From Lentzea albidocapillata (lineage in GTDB: Bacteria; Actinomycetota; Actinomycetes; Mycobacteriales; Pseudonocardiaceae): a DNA stretch of 60,890 nucleotides. Positions 1-7,977 of this stretch are shown here, piece by piece. Under the pieces are notes generated by a model that was not told where the DNA came from, did no database searches, and worked only from the letters and a program-made list of their open reading frames with translations. Every line of letters begins with the position of its first letter. Within the stretch, counting starts at the first letter, position 1. The stretch lies in contig NZ_JOEA01000037.1 of NCBI RefSeq assembly GCF_000719115.1, positions 1 to 60,890 on the forward strand, given 5' to 3'. The translations under genes were made by a program, and so were the position numbers.

Positions 1-98
1 GCTGGCTGCACACCTACAATCACCACCGCGGCCACACCGCACTCGCAGGCCAACCACCCGCCAGCCGCGTTCCTAACCTCTCCGATCAGTACACCTAG
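1..98 (+). mobile_element. IS481-type transposase, C-terminal fragment
   Basis: The third frame from base 3 reads as the last 31 residues of an integrase-core transposase and stops at 96-98 (TAG). The segment WLHTYNHHRGHTALAGQPPA followed by SRV is the typical C-terminus of IS481-type DDE transposases, where W-x-x-x-Y-N-x-x-R-x-H-x-x-L-x-G-x-P-P is conserved. The rest lies outside the window, so it is not known whether the element is intact. No clear terminal inverted repeat or target duplication is seen in 99-203; only a short TCCGCT/AGCGGA hairpin lies at 109-126. Its presence marks the left edge as an insertion-prone site next to the ATP-grasp locus. Confidence 0.8.
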
Positions 99-203
99 GC
101 CTTGATCGTCCGCTTGTGTGAGCGGATGGTGGTTTCTCGCCCGAGCGGCCCAGCGAATTGGACTAGAGCGAGCATCCGGCTAAGCGTCGAACGGTCGCGA
201 ACA

Positions 204-1307
204 TCAGCGGACCCTCCCTGCACCGAGCAGCTCCTTGAAGCGCAGCGCCACCCAGTCGTGCACGGCCGCGGAGACGTTGTTGTCGCCTGCCCTGTGCTCG
301 AACCAGCGCCAGTCGCAGTTGACGTTGATTTCCAGGAACACGTGGTCACCGCCGGTCACGAGCAGGTCGAACGCCGCCACCTGCACGCGCCAGTGCCGGG
401 CGAGCGCCAGGAGTTTGTCCGAGAGGGACGCGGGGACTGTGGTGGGCGTGACGCGGACCGCGTCGGGATCCACCCAGAGTTGGGCCGGGTCCAGCTTGTC
501 GACCTGGTAGGCCAGGCACTGCTCGCCCACGACGAACACGCGGAGCTCGGTCTCGGACGGCACGTACTCCTGGACGATCACGGGAGCCGGCTCTGGGGCG
601 TCGGAGGCGCGGGAGGTTTCCAGCGGGCGCGGGAACAGACCGTGTTGTACGCCTGGGCGTGGTTCGAGGAGGTGTCTGCCCGCCGTTTTGACGATGCAGG
701 CGCCGCCGCCGGGGCGTGTGCGGCCTGGGCGGGTTGTCACGGCCGTGCGCGGCACACGCAGGCCGAAGGCGGACGCGTCGGAAAGCTGCGTCAGACGGTC
801 CAGGTGCGTCGAGAAGCGTGACGGGTTCACGTGAGCCCAGTCGGAGCGTGAGGACAGCCAGTTGGCCACTGAGGCCCACTGGTCGACGGCGTAGGCGCCG
901 GCGAGGGTTCCTGGCTCTACTGGGACTGCGGAGAGTTCGAAGTGGCGGCGCCAGACCAGCAAGGGGCGCAGGAGCCAGCGGTCCAGTTCGAGCAGGGGCT
1001 GGTCGGTGTAGACCGAGAGGGGCAGGTCGACGCAGCGGTCGGCGTCGATCCTCGCCATCCTGATGCCGCGCTCGGCCAGGGCGATGGAGAGTTCGTTCAT
1101 CTCCATGTCGGCGGCGCGGGCCAGCACCAGCACGCAGGGTTGCGGGTTGCCGTCGCCCTCGTCGACCATGCCGAGGCGGTGGACCTGTTCCTGGAAGTCC
1201 AGGCACTTGGGCGGGGAGCGGAAGAGGTATTCCTGACCCTGCAGCAGAAGTGGTCTGGCAGCCTCGGACGGGGCACCTGGCACCCGCCCGTCAGCCGACC
1301 TGCTCAA
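204..1307 (-). CDS. ATP-grasp ribosomal peptide maturase (graspetide-type ligase)
   Basis: The 367-residue protein resembles the actinobacterial ATP-grasp maturases (MvdD/TgmB, SAV_5884 type) that form ester or amide cross-links between side chains of a precursor peptide. A pre-ATP-grasp region (about residues 57-160, CVLVLAR...LAERGIRMARIDADR) is followed by SRFSTHLDRLTQLSDASAFG (163-182), which corresponds to the family's helix before GLxVPxT. The likely ATP lysine is K207. ELRVFVVG (254-261), D314 and FLEINVNCDWRWFE (324-337) supply the Mg-ATP residues. The TTG start overlaps the stop of the 40-codon ORF upstream (TTGA), which suggests coupled translation. An internal ATG at residue 47 is an alternative start that fits the usual family length better. 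No methyltransferase is adjacent; the other side is transposase debris. Confidence 0.75.
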   Translation of the reverse strand: MSRSADGRVPGAPSEAARPLLLQGQEYLFRSPPKCLDFQEQVHRLGMVDEGDGNPQPCVLVLARAADMEMNELSIALAERGIRMARIDADRCVDLPLSVYTDQPLLELDRWLLRPLLVWRRHFELSAVPVEPGTLAGAYAVDQWASVANWLSSRSDWAHVNPSRFSTHLDRLTQLSDASAFGLRVPRTAVTTRPGRTRPGGGACIVKTAGRHLLEPRPGVQHGLFPRPLETSRASDAPEPAPVIVQEYVPSETELRVFVVGEQCLAYQVDKLDPAQLWVDPDAVRVTPTTVPASLSDKLLALARHWRVQVAAFDLLVTGGDHVFLEINVNCDWRWFEHRAGDNNVSAAVHDWVALRFKELLGAGRVR

Positions 1308-1426
1308 TCGTCCTTCTTGCTGCGGAAAACTTGCCCCGCCTGCGCGTACTCTGCGGCGTACTGCGCCAACGCGGGGTCCTCGATCTCACCGCGACGAAGC
1401 TGTGCGGCCAGCTCCTCGAGAGACAT
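1304..1426 (-). CDS. Small 40-aa ORF coupled to the ATP-grasp gene; candidate precursor peptide
   Basis: A 40-residue ORF starts at ATG 1426 behind a good Shine-Dalgarno site (GAGAGGTGA, about 5 nt away). It ends in TGA that overlaps the TTG start of the ATP-grasp gene by four bases. The peptide is acidic and helical in its first half (MSLEELAAQLRRGEIED) and ends RSKKDD. Small ORFs directly upstream of ATP-grasp maturases are often graspetide precursors. This one lacks a Thr-rich core, so only Lys/Ser to Asp/Glu links near the C-terminus (S36, K37, K38, D39, D40) or with the internal Glu residues would be possible. I do not recognise the sequence. The RBS and coupling support that it is translated; the precursor role is inference. 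Confidence 0.55.
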   Translation of the reverse strand: MSLEELAAQLRRGEIEDPALAQYAAEYAQAGQVFRSKKDD

Positions 1427-1482
1427 CGGGATCACCTCTCTCCCCACATGGCGAATCACGCATTCAGGTGATGCACCAGCCG

Positions 1483-1544
1483 TAGTCTCCGAAACACGTA
1501 ACGCAATGTCAAGACGCCCCTCGGAGCTTACTCCGATTGGGGGC
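1483..1544 (-). promoter_or_regulatory. Candidate promoter and palindrome upstream of the ATP-grasp pair
   Basis: On the minus strand TTGACA (1512-1507) is followed after 18 nt by AGACTA (1488-1483), a reasonable -35 and a weak -10, about 57 nt upstream of the small ORF. Just upstream, 1517-1544 forms an imperfect palindrome: cccc-TCGGAG-ctta-CTCCGA-tt-gggg. It could be an operator. Confidence 0.35.
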
Positions 1545-1649
1545 TCAAGTTCCGCCCTGAGGTCAGACGAGTGCCCCGAACGAGGAGATCATCCGGGGCA
1601 CGACGTCACTCACTGACAGTAAAAACTGTGACACTTCCAGAAGCTGGCT

Positions 1650-1696
1650 CCTGATGTTGTCGACACGAGAAAAGCGCTCGTGTCGACAACATCAGG
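1650..1696 (-). terminator. Long perfect hairpin at the end of ndh
   Basis: Arms 1650-1669 and 1677-1696 are perfectly complementary over 20 bp and enclose a 7-nt loop. The hairpin overlaps the ndh stop codon (1692-1694). In the ndh transcript the loop reads CGCTTTT, closed by a C, giving CGCTTTTC. No U-tract follows, as is usual for strong actinobacterial terminators. The same loop octamer occurs in two other long intergenic hairpins in this window. Confidence 0.8.
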
Positions 1697-3023
1697 ACTG
1701 CACTGCGCGATCGAAGTCCGACTTCGGGTCGTTGATCTGACCCAGGGCAACGACCTCGCGGCCGTAGAACAGCGCCTGCGTCCAGTCCATCAGCACGCGG
1801 AGCTTGCGGTTCACGGTCGGCATGAACATCACGTGGTAGGTGCGGTGCATGAACCACGCGGGCAGGCCCTTGAAGCGCAGGCCGAACACGTCGGCGACGC
1901 CCTTGTAGAGGCCGAGGCCCGCGACCGAGCCGAGGTACTTGTGGAAGTAGTCCTTCGGCTGCTGGCCACGCATCTGCGCGACGATGTTCTTCGCCAGCAG
2001 CTTCGACTGGCGGATGGCGTGCTGCGCGTTCGGCACGCACGTCGCCGTCGGGTCCTCCTCGGTGCGCGAGAGGTCCGGCACCGCGGAGCAGTCACCGGCG
2101 GCCCACACGCCCTCGAGGCCCTGGACCTGCATGGCGGCGGTGCACCGGACGCGGCCGCGCTCGTCGAGCGGGAGGTCCGTGTTGCGCAGCACCGGGTTCG
2201 CCTTCATACCGGCGGTCCAGATGATCGTGTCCGAGTCGAACTCGGTGCCGTCGTCGAGGATGACGTGACCGCCCTCGAGCGACTTCACACGGGTGTCGAG
2301 GTAGATCTTCATGCCGCGCTTCTCCAGCGCCTCGACGGTCCACGCGCCGAGCTTGGCGGACACCTCGGGCATGATGCGCCCGGCGGCCTCGACCAGGACC
2401 CAGTTCATCTCTTCGGGCTTGATGCCCTCGTAGTAACGAAGCGCATACCGCGTCATGTCCTCGAGCTCGGCGAGCGTCTCGATGCCCGCGAAGCCACCAC
2501 CGATGACGACGAAGCTGAGCAGCTTCTTGCGCAGGTCCGCGTTGTTCGTGCTCGCTGCCTGGTCCAGGCGCGACAGCACGTGGTTGCGGACGTAGATCGC
2601 CTCGCCGATCGTCTTCATGCCGATGCCGACCTCGGCCAGGCCGGGGATCGGGAGCGTGCGTGAGATCGCACCCAGCGCGGAGACGAGCACGTCGTACTCG
2701 ATCTCCTCGACGTGGCCGTCCGACAGCTCGGCGGTCACGATCTTGCGCGCGTGCTCGATCTTGGTGACGCGGCCGGTGACGACGTGGCAGCGCTTGAGCA
2801 CCTTGCGCAGTGGAGCGACGACATGGCGCGGCTCGATCGAGCCGGCCGCCGCCTCAGGCAGGAAGGGCTGGTAGGTCATGTGCGGCTGCGGGTCGATTAC
2901 CGTCACGGACGCCTCACCGGAGCGCAGTTTCTTCTGCAGTCCGAGAGCCGTGTACATACCGACGTACCCACCGCCGACAATGACGATCCGAGTGGGGTGC
3001 GACTTCACAGCAGCCATACACAT
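1692..3023 (-). CDS. ndh: Type II NADH dehydrogenase (NDH-2-like FAD oxidoreductase)
   Basis: This 443-residue flavoprotein transfers electrons from NADH to the quinone pool without pumping protons, at the inner face of the membrane. The FAD-binding GGGYVG lies at 17-22, the NADH-binding GGGFAG at 175-180 and the second FAD motif AAGD at 308-311, in the usual order for the pyridine nucleotide-disulfide reductase fold. The C-terminal basic, hydrophobic region (RTYHVMFMPTVNRKLR) fits an amphipathic membrane anchor. Two in-frame ATG codons (3023 and 3017) are possible starts and neither has a strong Shine-Dalgarno site. It has its own 136-bp upstream gap and ends in the long hairpin. Confidence 0.88.
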   Translation of the reverse strand: MCMAAVKSHPTRIVIVGGGYVGMYTALGLQKKLRSGEASVTVIDPQPHMTYQPFLPEAAAGSIEPRHVVAPLRKVLKRCHVVTGRVTKIEHARKIVTAELSDGHVEEIEYDVLVSALGAISRTLPIPGLAEVGIGMKTIGEAIYVRNHVLSRLDQAASTNNADLRKKLLSFVVIGGGFAGIETLAELEDMTRYALRYYEGIKPEEMNWVLVEAAGRIMPEVSAKLGAWTVEALEKRGMKIYLDTRVKSLEGGHVILDDGTEFDSDTIIWTAGMKANPVLRNTDLPLDERGRVRCTAAMQVQGLEGVWAAGDCSAVPDLSRTEEDPTATCVPNAQHAIRQSKLLAKNIVAQMRGQQPKDYFHKYLGSVAGLGLYKGVADVFGLRFKGLPAWFMHRTYHVMFMPTVNRKLRVLMDWTQALFYGREVVALGQINDPKSDFDRAVQS

Positions 3024-3159
3024 ATGGTCGCACCAGGACCCACTTTTTCGCGCGTCCGAAAGGGCCGTTGTGACTACCGTCGCCGGGTGATGCGGGACAC
3101 GATGGCGGCTGACCTGCGCCTCCTGTCGAAGTCGAGCCGTTCTCCCTGAGAGAGTCGAT

Positions 3160-3621
3160 TCAGATCCTCAGCGCGACGACCCCGATCACGACCGTCAGAG
3201 CGCCCAGTCCGAGCACCTCCACGAACCCGATGCCGGCACCCGATGGGACGAACGCGGCGAAGGCCGTGACGACAAATGTGATCACTTGGACAATGGCGAA
3301 CCGGCGCGCCGGTGCTTTCAGCGCTGCGGGCTCGATCTTCGTTTTCACCGGAACGACCGCCGCGAGCGCGGACGTCACGTGAATGAGGTGCAGCGCCGGA
3401 ATCATGATCAGCACGCCGAGCCGCAACGGGTGCCCGTCGGCGAACGCCATCACCAGCGCGGCGTAGCCGATCAGCAACGCCGGCCCCGCGCTCCCCGGCA
3501 TCAGCACGGTGAGCGCCGTCAGCACCGAGACGATCAGCAGCGGCGCGATCGACGTGGACTCCAGGTGCAGGACCAGCGCCACGGGCAACGCCGCGAGCAC
3601 GATCGCCAGGCGCATCAGCAT
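3160..3621 (-). CDS. Small integral membrane protein, last gene of the MoxR/DUF58 operon
   Basis: The 153-residue protein is mostly hydrophobic, with four or five predicted membrane segments (about 3-19, 24-42, 44-62, 66-90 and 108-150). The start (ATG 3621 or 3615) overlaps the stop of the DUF58 gene, so it is the last member of a five-gene operon of overlapping genes. I do not recognise a named family. Its place suggests a membrane partner of the MoxR/DUF58 pair. The alternative is an unrelated passenger. Confidence 0.7.
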   Translation of the reverse strand: MLMRLAIVLAALPVALVLHLESTSIAPLLIVSVLTALTVLMPGSAGPALLIGYAALVMAFADGHPLRLGVLIMIPALHLIHVTSALAAVVPVKTKIEPAALKAPARRFAIVQVITFVVTAFAAFVPSGAGIGFVEVLGLGALTVVIGVVALRI

Positions 3622-4844
3622 TCCCGCGTCACCGCCACCCCGTGCTCGGCCATGCGCCGCAGCCGCAGCCGGTGCTCCACGGCGATCATCTCGGCCGCGA
3701 CCTCACCCCACGGCGTCTCCGCGTCGGGCTCCAACGCCATCGGCAGCGTGTTGATCGCCAGCACGACGTGCCCGTGCTTGCGCGTCTGCACGGCCAGTTC
3801 CGCGATGTCGTCGTCGAGGAACGGCGACAGCACCACGACCACGCTCCCGTGCGGCAGCTTGCGCAACGCAACGCGCGACGACCACCCGGCGGCCTGCACG
3901 CACACGACGAGCTGCGTGCGGATACGCATCAGGTGCCGCCGTCCGACGCCGGAACGCACGTTGAGCTGCGGCCGCGACAGGTCCATCAACGCCACCCGGT
4001 CGCCCTGCCGCAGGTAGCCCGCGGCCATCGACGCCGCCTGCCGCACCGCCCGGTCCAGGCTGCCGCCGGGCCGCGTCGTCGCCCCGTAGTGAGGAGAGGC
4101 CCAGTCCGCCACGTCCACACCGACGTCCGCACGCGTGTCCAAGGCCAGCACGATCTCCGCGTCGGCCTCGGCGTGCCGCTCGCGGACGTGCACGGTGCCG
4201 GTGCGGGTCGTGACGCGCCAGTCGATGCGTTTGAGCCTGTCCCCCGGCTGGAACGCCCTGATGTCGCGCAGTTCGGTCGAGTCGCCGGCGCGCGGCGACC
4301 GGTGGATGCCGACCAGCCCGGCCGGACGGGGCGGCAGCGGGCCGGACGGGTGGTGCTCGACCGGCGGCAGGATCGTGCGGACGTGCTCGACCCCGACGAT
4401 CGGCCCGTAGACGTGCATGCCGTCCGGCCCGGCGAACAGGTGGTCCAGCCGCAGGTCGACGCCGGGACCCCAGGCGTCGCGCCGGATCTCCACCGGCAGG
4501 TCGGGCGAGTGCGCCGGTACCACGCGGGCACCACCCGGCAGCTTGACCACGACGATCTCCGCGTCCGCGCCGTCGAGGTGCGCGACCGTGTGCACGACGC
4601 CCATGCCCGCCCCACGCGGCACGGGACGAACGTCGACCGTCGGTGTGCCACGGGGTTTCTGAGTGAGCAGCACGGACAGGATCAGCGGCACGCCGAACAG
4701 CACCAGCTCCACCTGGTGCAGGAACATCCCGCCGACGACGAGCCCGACGCCCAGCCAGACGGCGCGCGAGTACGCGTCCGTCGGGTGCCAGTGCGCGCCG
4801 TGCGACTGGGCGAACGCCTCCCTGATCTTGTCCGCCCGGCTCAT
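3615..4844 (-). CDS. DUF58 domain protein (MoxR partner, VWA-like)
   Basis: The protein has 409 residues from ATG 4844, which overlaps the moxR stop as ATGA; the open frame runs further upstream but only as shadow of moxR. Two hydrophobic segments (about 28-45 and 46-62) precede a beta-rich middle and the DUF58 hallmark FQPGDRLKRIDWRVTTR (198-214). A VWA-like C-terminal half follows (LALDTRADVGVD). DUF58 proteins are encoded next to MoxR AAA+ ATPases and are thought to help assemble or activate cell-envelope complexes with them. Function here is inferred from the family and the overlap with moxR. Confidence 0.85.
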   Translation of the reverse strand: MSRADKIREAFAQSHGAHWHPTDAYSRAVWLGVGLVVGGMFLHQVELVLFGVPLILSVLLTQKPRGTPTVDVRPVPRGAGMGVVHTVAHLDGADAEIVVVKLPGGARVVPAHSPDLPVEIRRDAWGPGVDLRLDHLFAGPDGMHVYGPIVGVEHVRTILPPVEHHPSGPLPPRPAGLVGIHRSPRAGDSTELRDIRAFQPGDRLKRIDWRVTTRTGTVHVRERHAEADAEIVLALDTRADVGVDVADWASPHYGATTRPGGSLDRAVRQAASMAAGYLRQGDRVALMDLSRPQLNVRSGVGRRHLMRIRTQLVVCVQAAGWSSRVALRKLPHGSVVVVLSPFLDDDIAELAVQTRKHGHVVLAINTLPMALEPDAETPWGEVAAEMIAVEHRLRLRRMAEHGVAVTREC

Positions 4845-5782
4845 GAGCTGGGCGGGCCCGGAACCTTGCCGAGCAGCTCGGTGACGACCTGCACGCCGTT
4901 CACGCCGGACGTCCACGTCTCGGGCTTCATCACGAGCCGGTGCGCCAGCACGGCGACAGCACACTCCTTGACGTCCTCGGGCGTCACGTAGCCGCGATCG
5001 TCCAAAGTGGCCAGTGCGCGGGCGACGAGCACGAGTCCCTGCGCACCACGGGGTGACGCGCCCACCTCGACCGAGGAGTGGTTGCGCGTGGAGACCGCCA
5101 GATCGACGCAGTACCGCAGGAGATCATCGTCCACTGTGGTCTGTTCGAGCTCGGCCTGCAGCTCGGCGAGCCTGCCGGGGGCGAGCACCGGCGCCACCTC
5201 GGCCTCCTCCCGCTGCCGCGCGAGCCGGCGGCGCAGGACCTCGACCTCTTCCTCCGGCGGCGGGTACCCGATGTCGAGCCGCACCAGGAACCGGTCGAGC
5301 TGCGCCTCGGGCAACGGGTAGGTGCCCTCGTACTCGACGGGGTTCGAGGTCGCGAGCACGTGGAACGGCCTGGGCAGCGGGAACGTGCGCCCCTCGACCG
5401 TCACCTGCCGCTCCTGCATGGCCTCCAGTAGCGCGGACTGCGTCTTCGGCGGCGTTCGGTTGATCTCGTCGGCGAGCAGCAGCCCGGCGAACACCGGCCC
5501 CTGGTGGAACTCGAACTCACGGCTGCCGGGGTCGTAGAGGAACGACCCGGTGACGTCCGCCGGCAGCAGGTCCGGCGTGCACTGCAGGCGGCGGAAGTCG
5601 AGGCTGAGCGCCTGCGCGAGCGACCGCGCGATCAGCGTCTTGCCCAGGCCCGGCACGTCCTCCAGCAGCACGTGCCCGCCCGCCAGCACGGCCGCGAACG
5701 CGAGCCGCAGCGTGCGGGTGCGCCCGACGACGACCTTGCCGATCTCGTCGAGGACCGCCTTGGCCTCAAGCGAAATGGTCAC
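4841..5782 (-). CDS. MoxR family AAA+ ATPase
   Basis: The protein has 313 residues from GTG 5782, which overlaps the upstream stop as GTGA; the upstream extension of the frame is antisense-like and was discarded. Walker A is EDVPGLGKT (about 41-49) and Walker B is LLADEINR (about 102-109), followed by TPPKTQSALLEAMQE, the MoxR signature, and the sensor region LATSNPVEYEGTYPLPEAQLDRF. MoxR ATPases act as chaperones that load cofactors or remodel VWA-domain partners. The partner here is the DUF58 protein immediately downstream. Confidence 0.92.
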   Translation of the reverse strand: MTISLEAKAVLDEIGKVVVGRTRTLRLAFAAVLAGGHVLLEDVPGLGKTLIARSLAQALSLDFRRLQCTPDLLPADVTGSFLYDPGSREFEFHQGPVFAGLLLADEINRTPPKTQSALLEAMQERQVTVEGRTFPLPRPFHVLATSNPVEYEGTYPLPEAQLDRFLVRLDIGYPPPEEEVEVLRRRLARQREEAEVAPVLAPGRLAELQAELEQTTVDDDLLRYCVDLAVSTRNHSSVEVGASPRGAQGLVLVARALATLDDRGYVTPEDVKECAVAVLAHRLVMKPETWTSGVNGVQVVTELLGKVPGPPSS

Positions 5783-6129
5783 TCGACCCTCCTGAGCCTC
5801 TCCGCGAGTTGCTTCGGATCCGGCATCTCGGACGCCTCGATCCCCAGTCGTGCGAACCGGGCGCGGAACCGTTCCTGGTAGCGCCTCGGGTCCTCCGCCG
5901 CCTCGGTGAGCCTGCTCGCGAGCGTGCTGGCGACCGCGGTGCTGATCGAACCGGGTGGCGGCGGTGCCGAACTCCAGACGATGTCGGTGGCCCGCGGCAA
6001 CCTCGTGACCAGCACGCCGAACGCGGTGGGCGGCACGGCCAGCGCCGCGGCCCACGCCGGCGAGGCGCCGAGCCACCAGATCACGACACCGATGATCACG
6101 CCGGCCACCAGTGCCAGCACTGTCTTCAT
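5779..6129 (-). CDS. Two-helix membrane protein of the MoxR operon
   Basis: The protein has 116 residues from ATG 6129, which overlaps the stop of the DUF4129 gene. An N-terminal hydrophobic hairpin (about 2-18 and 22-42) is followed by a charged cytoplasmic tail with EDPRRYQERFRARFARLG. No named family is recognised. Small proteins of this shape are common between DUF4129 and moxR genes in actinomycetes. A scaffold role in the MoxR/DUF58 complex is a guess from position. Confidence 0.7.
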   Translation of the reverse strand: MKTVLALVAGVIIGVVIWWLGASPAWAAALAVPPTAFGVLVTRLPRATDIVWSSAPPPPGSISTAVASTLASRLTEAAEDPRRYQERFRARFARLGIEASEMPDPKQLAERLRRVE

Positions 6130-6725
6130 GCGAGCTCCCGGACGATGCGGCTCAACTCTTGCCGTGCCTGCTGAGCTTGCGCGGCCGTCACGTCCTCGTG
6201 CCCGAACCGCGCGCGTTGGTAGAGGTCCTTGAGCACCACGGCGTCCACACCGAGCTTCTCGGTGAACTCCGTGGGCGTCTGGTGCGGCAGCCGTTCCTCG
6301 GCGGCTTCGAGCGCGAGCCAGGCGGCGATCACGGCGTCCCGCGGCGGCCGGTTCGGGTGCTCGGTGAACTCCTGCAACGCCTTCTCGACGCGCTTCACCA
6401 CCGCGGACTCCCCGATCTCGGCACCCTCGACCTCGACGCCGCGCACACCTCCGCGACGGCGCCAGCGGGGCAGCTCGAACGCCAGGATGATCCCGATCAG
6501 TCCGAACAGGACGAGCCCGGCGAGCAGCACCAGGTACACGGTGAGCGGCACCGCGAACACACCCGGCAGCTCGTTCGGCAGCGGAACGTCCAGCTGCGGC
6601 GCACTGTTCTGCGGCGGCGGGCGGTCGTCCAGGCGGTTGACGAACGTGACCGGCGACGTGCCACTGGCCGCGGCGACGACGATCAGCAACGCCGCCACCG
6701 CCACCCCTGCCCGCCACCACTTCAT
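6126..6725 (-). CDS. DUF4129 domain membrane protein, first gene of the MoxR operon
   Basis: The protein has 199 residues with a signal-like hydrophobic N-terminus (about 6-25), an extracytoplasmic Pro-rich stretch, a second membrane helix (about 58-82) and a cytoplasmic DUF4129 region. The C-terminal AWLALEAAEERLPHQTPTEF followed by LYQRARFG matches the DUF4129 core, which resembles the transglutaminase-associated tail of MoxR-linked proteins. It opens the operon that runs through to 3160 with every junction overlapping. Confidence 0.8.
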   Translation of the reverse strand: MKWWRAGVAVAALLIVVAAASGTSPVTFVNRLDDRPPPQNSAPQLDVPLPNELPGVFAVPLTVYLVLLAGLVLFGLIGIILAFELPRWRRRGGVRGVEVEGAEIGESAVVKRVEKALQEFTEHPNRPPRDAVIAAWLALEAAEERLPHQTPTEFTEKLGVDAVVLKDLYQRARFGHEDVTAAQAQQARQELSRIVRELA

Positions 6726-6779
6726 GGCGGTCAGCCTTACACGGGTCAGCGGGATTCGGCTGATCCTTCGGCGAACTCG

Positions 6780-7262
6780 CTAGTCGAACGACTCGGCGGG
6801 CACCAGGCCGTCGAGAAACGTCCGGAAGTCGGCCGCCAGCGGCAACTCGCACTCGCCCTCGGCGTCGAGCCACACGACCGACGGCTCACCGGTCACCCCG
6901 CACGTCCGGTAGTCCAGCGCGATCCACCAGTGGCCGTCCCCGGTCAGCAGCACGACGGGTGACGGCAGCCCCCACTCCTCGACCAGGTAGCGCGTGTCGA
7001 GCAACGACGTCGTGCGCTCCGCCGTCCCGATGCCCATCAGGCTGTCGAACGGCACGTGGTCCGGCGCCCACGAGGTCGGCTCGCTCGTCGGGAACGCGGA
7101 CCGCTCGTCCACCACGCCACCACCGTTCTGCACGCGCAGCAGCTCCAGCAGCGCCTCCGGCAGCCGCACGCCCAGCAACGCCTCGGCCTCGCGAACTGCC
7201 TCGTCGGTGAGCGGCGCCTGCACGCCGTAGCTGTCTTCGGTCCAGAACTTCACGCGGCGCAT
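6780..7262 (-). CDS. SMI1/KNR4 family protein
   Basis: This 160-residue soluble protein has the SMI1/KNR4 (SUKH) signature: LTDEAVREAEALLGVRLPEA followed by LLELLRVQNGGG in the N-terminal half and WIALDYR...PSVVWLDAE in the C-terminal half. SUKH proteins include immunity proteins for polymorphic toxins, but many are solitary with no known partner. No toxin gene is adjacent, so an immunity role is not supported here. It lies just downstream of the uracil-DNA glycosylase gene on the same strand, with one base between them. Confidence 0.8.
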   Translation of the reverse strand: MRRVKFWTEDSYGVQAPLTDEAVREAEALLGVRLPEALLELLRVQNGGGVVDERSAFPTSEPTSWAPDHVPFDSLMGIGTAERTTSLLDTRYLVEEWGLPSPVVLLTGDGHWWIALDYRTCGVTGEPSVVWLDAEGECELPLAADFRTFLDGLVPAESFD

Positions 7263-7263
7263 C

Positions 7264-7977
7264 CTAGGCAGAGGCCCGTTTCAGCACGTCCTGCAGCATC
7301 TCCTGGGTCAGCCTGCCGGTGTACGTGTTGTGCGGCGACACGTGATAGCACCCGAACACCCGCAGCCCGCCCATCTCGACCTCCACCCCGTGCCCGAACT
7401 TCGGCCGCTCCGGCCCCAGCAACGGCAGGAACGCCTTCCACCCGAACCCGCCGAGCACCATGACGGACCGCAGGTTCGGCATCAGCGAGATCTCCTCGCG
7501 CAGGAACGGCGAGCACCGGTCCCGTTCCGCGGGCGTCGGCTTGTTGTCCGGCGGCGCACATCGGACGGGCGAGGCCATACGCACGCCGTACAGCTCCATG
7601 CCGTCGTCCCTGGCCCACGCGCGGGGCTGCGAGGCCAGGCCGACCTCGTACAACGCCCGGTACAGGAAGTCGCCGGAGGGGTCGCCGGTGAACATCCGCC
7701 CCGTTCGGTTTCCGCCGTGCGCTGCGGGGGCGAGGCCCACGATGAGCAGCGACGCGTCCATCGGCCCGAAGCCCGGGACCGGTCTGGCCCAGTAGTCCTG
7801 GTCCATGAACGCCGCGCGCTTCGAGACCGCCACGGACTCGCGCCACGCGACCAGGCGCGGGCACGCTCGGCAGGCCGTTATTCGATCGTCGAGTTCCGTA
7901 GTGTTGCTCCCATGTCCGAGGAGAAGACCGAAGAGAAGCCCGAGTCTCCCGCTGATGATCTGGTCACCACCCAGCAC
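7264..7977 (-). CDS. Uracil-DNA glycosylase, family 5 (UdgB type); start uncertain
   Basis: The enzyme excises uracil and related deaminated bases from DNA. The Fe-S cysteine pair of the TACRACPRL segment, motif A LAPAAHGGNRTGRMFTGD and motif B HVSPHNTYTG match family 5 (UDGb, Mtb Rv1259 type). The start is a problem. The conserved N-terminus lies near 7905, but no ATG, GTG or TTG is in frame there. The only ATG at that place (7915) is in another frame and stops after 11 codons. The nearest in-frame candidate is GTG 7977, without a Shine-Dalgarno site and 66 nt inside the divergent peptidase gene. An unusual start codon or a small sequence error is possible. Confidence 0.85.
   Translation of the reverse strand: MLGGDQIISGRLGLLFGLLLGHGSNTTELDDRITACRACPRLVAWRESVAVSKRAAFMDQDYWARPVPGFGPMDASLLIVGLAPAAHGGNRTGRMFTGDPSGDFLYRALYEVGLASQPRAWARDDGMELYGVRMASPVRCAPPDNKPTPAERDRCSPFLREEISLMPNLRSVMVLGGFGWKAFLPLLGPERPKFGHGVEVEMGGLRVFGCYHVSPHNTYTGRLTQEMLQDVLKRASA

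Noticed and set aside
6780..7262. Immunity protein of a polymorphic toxin system
   Set aside because: The SMI1/KNR4 protein has no toxin, WXG100 or secretion gene beside it.
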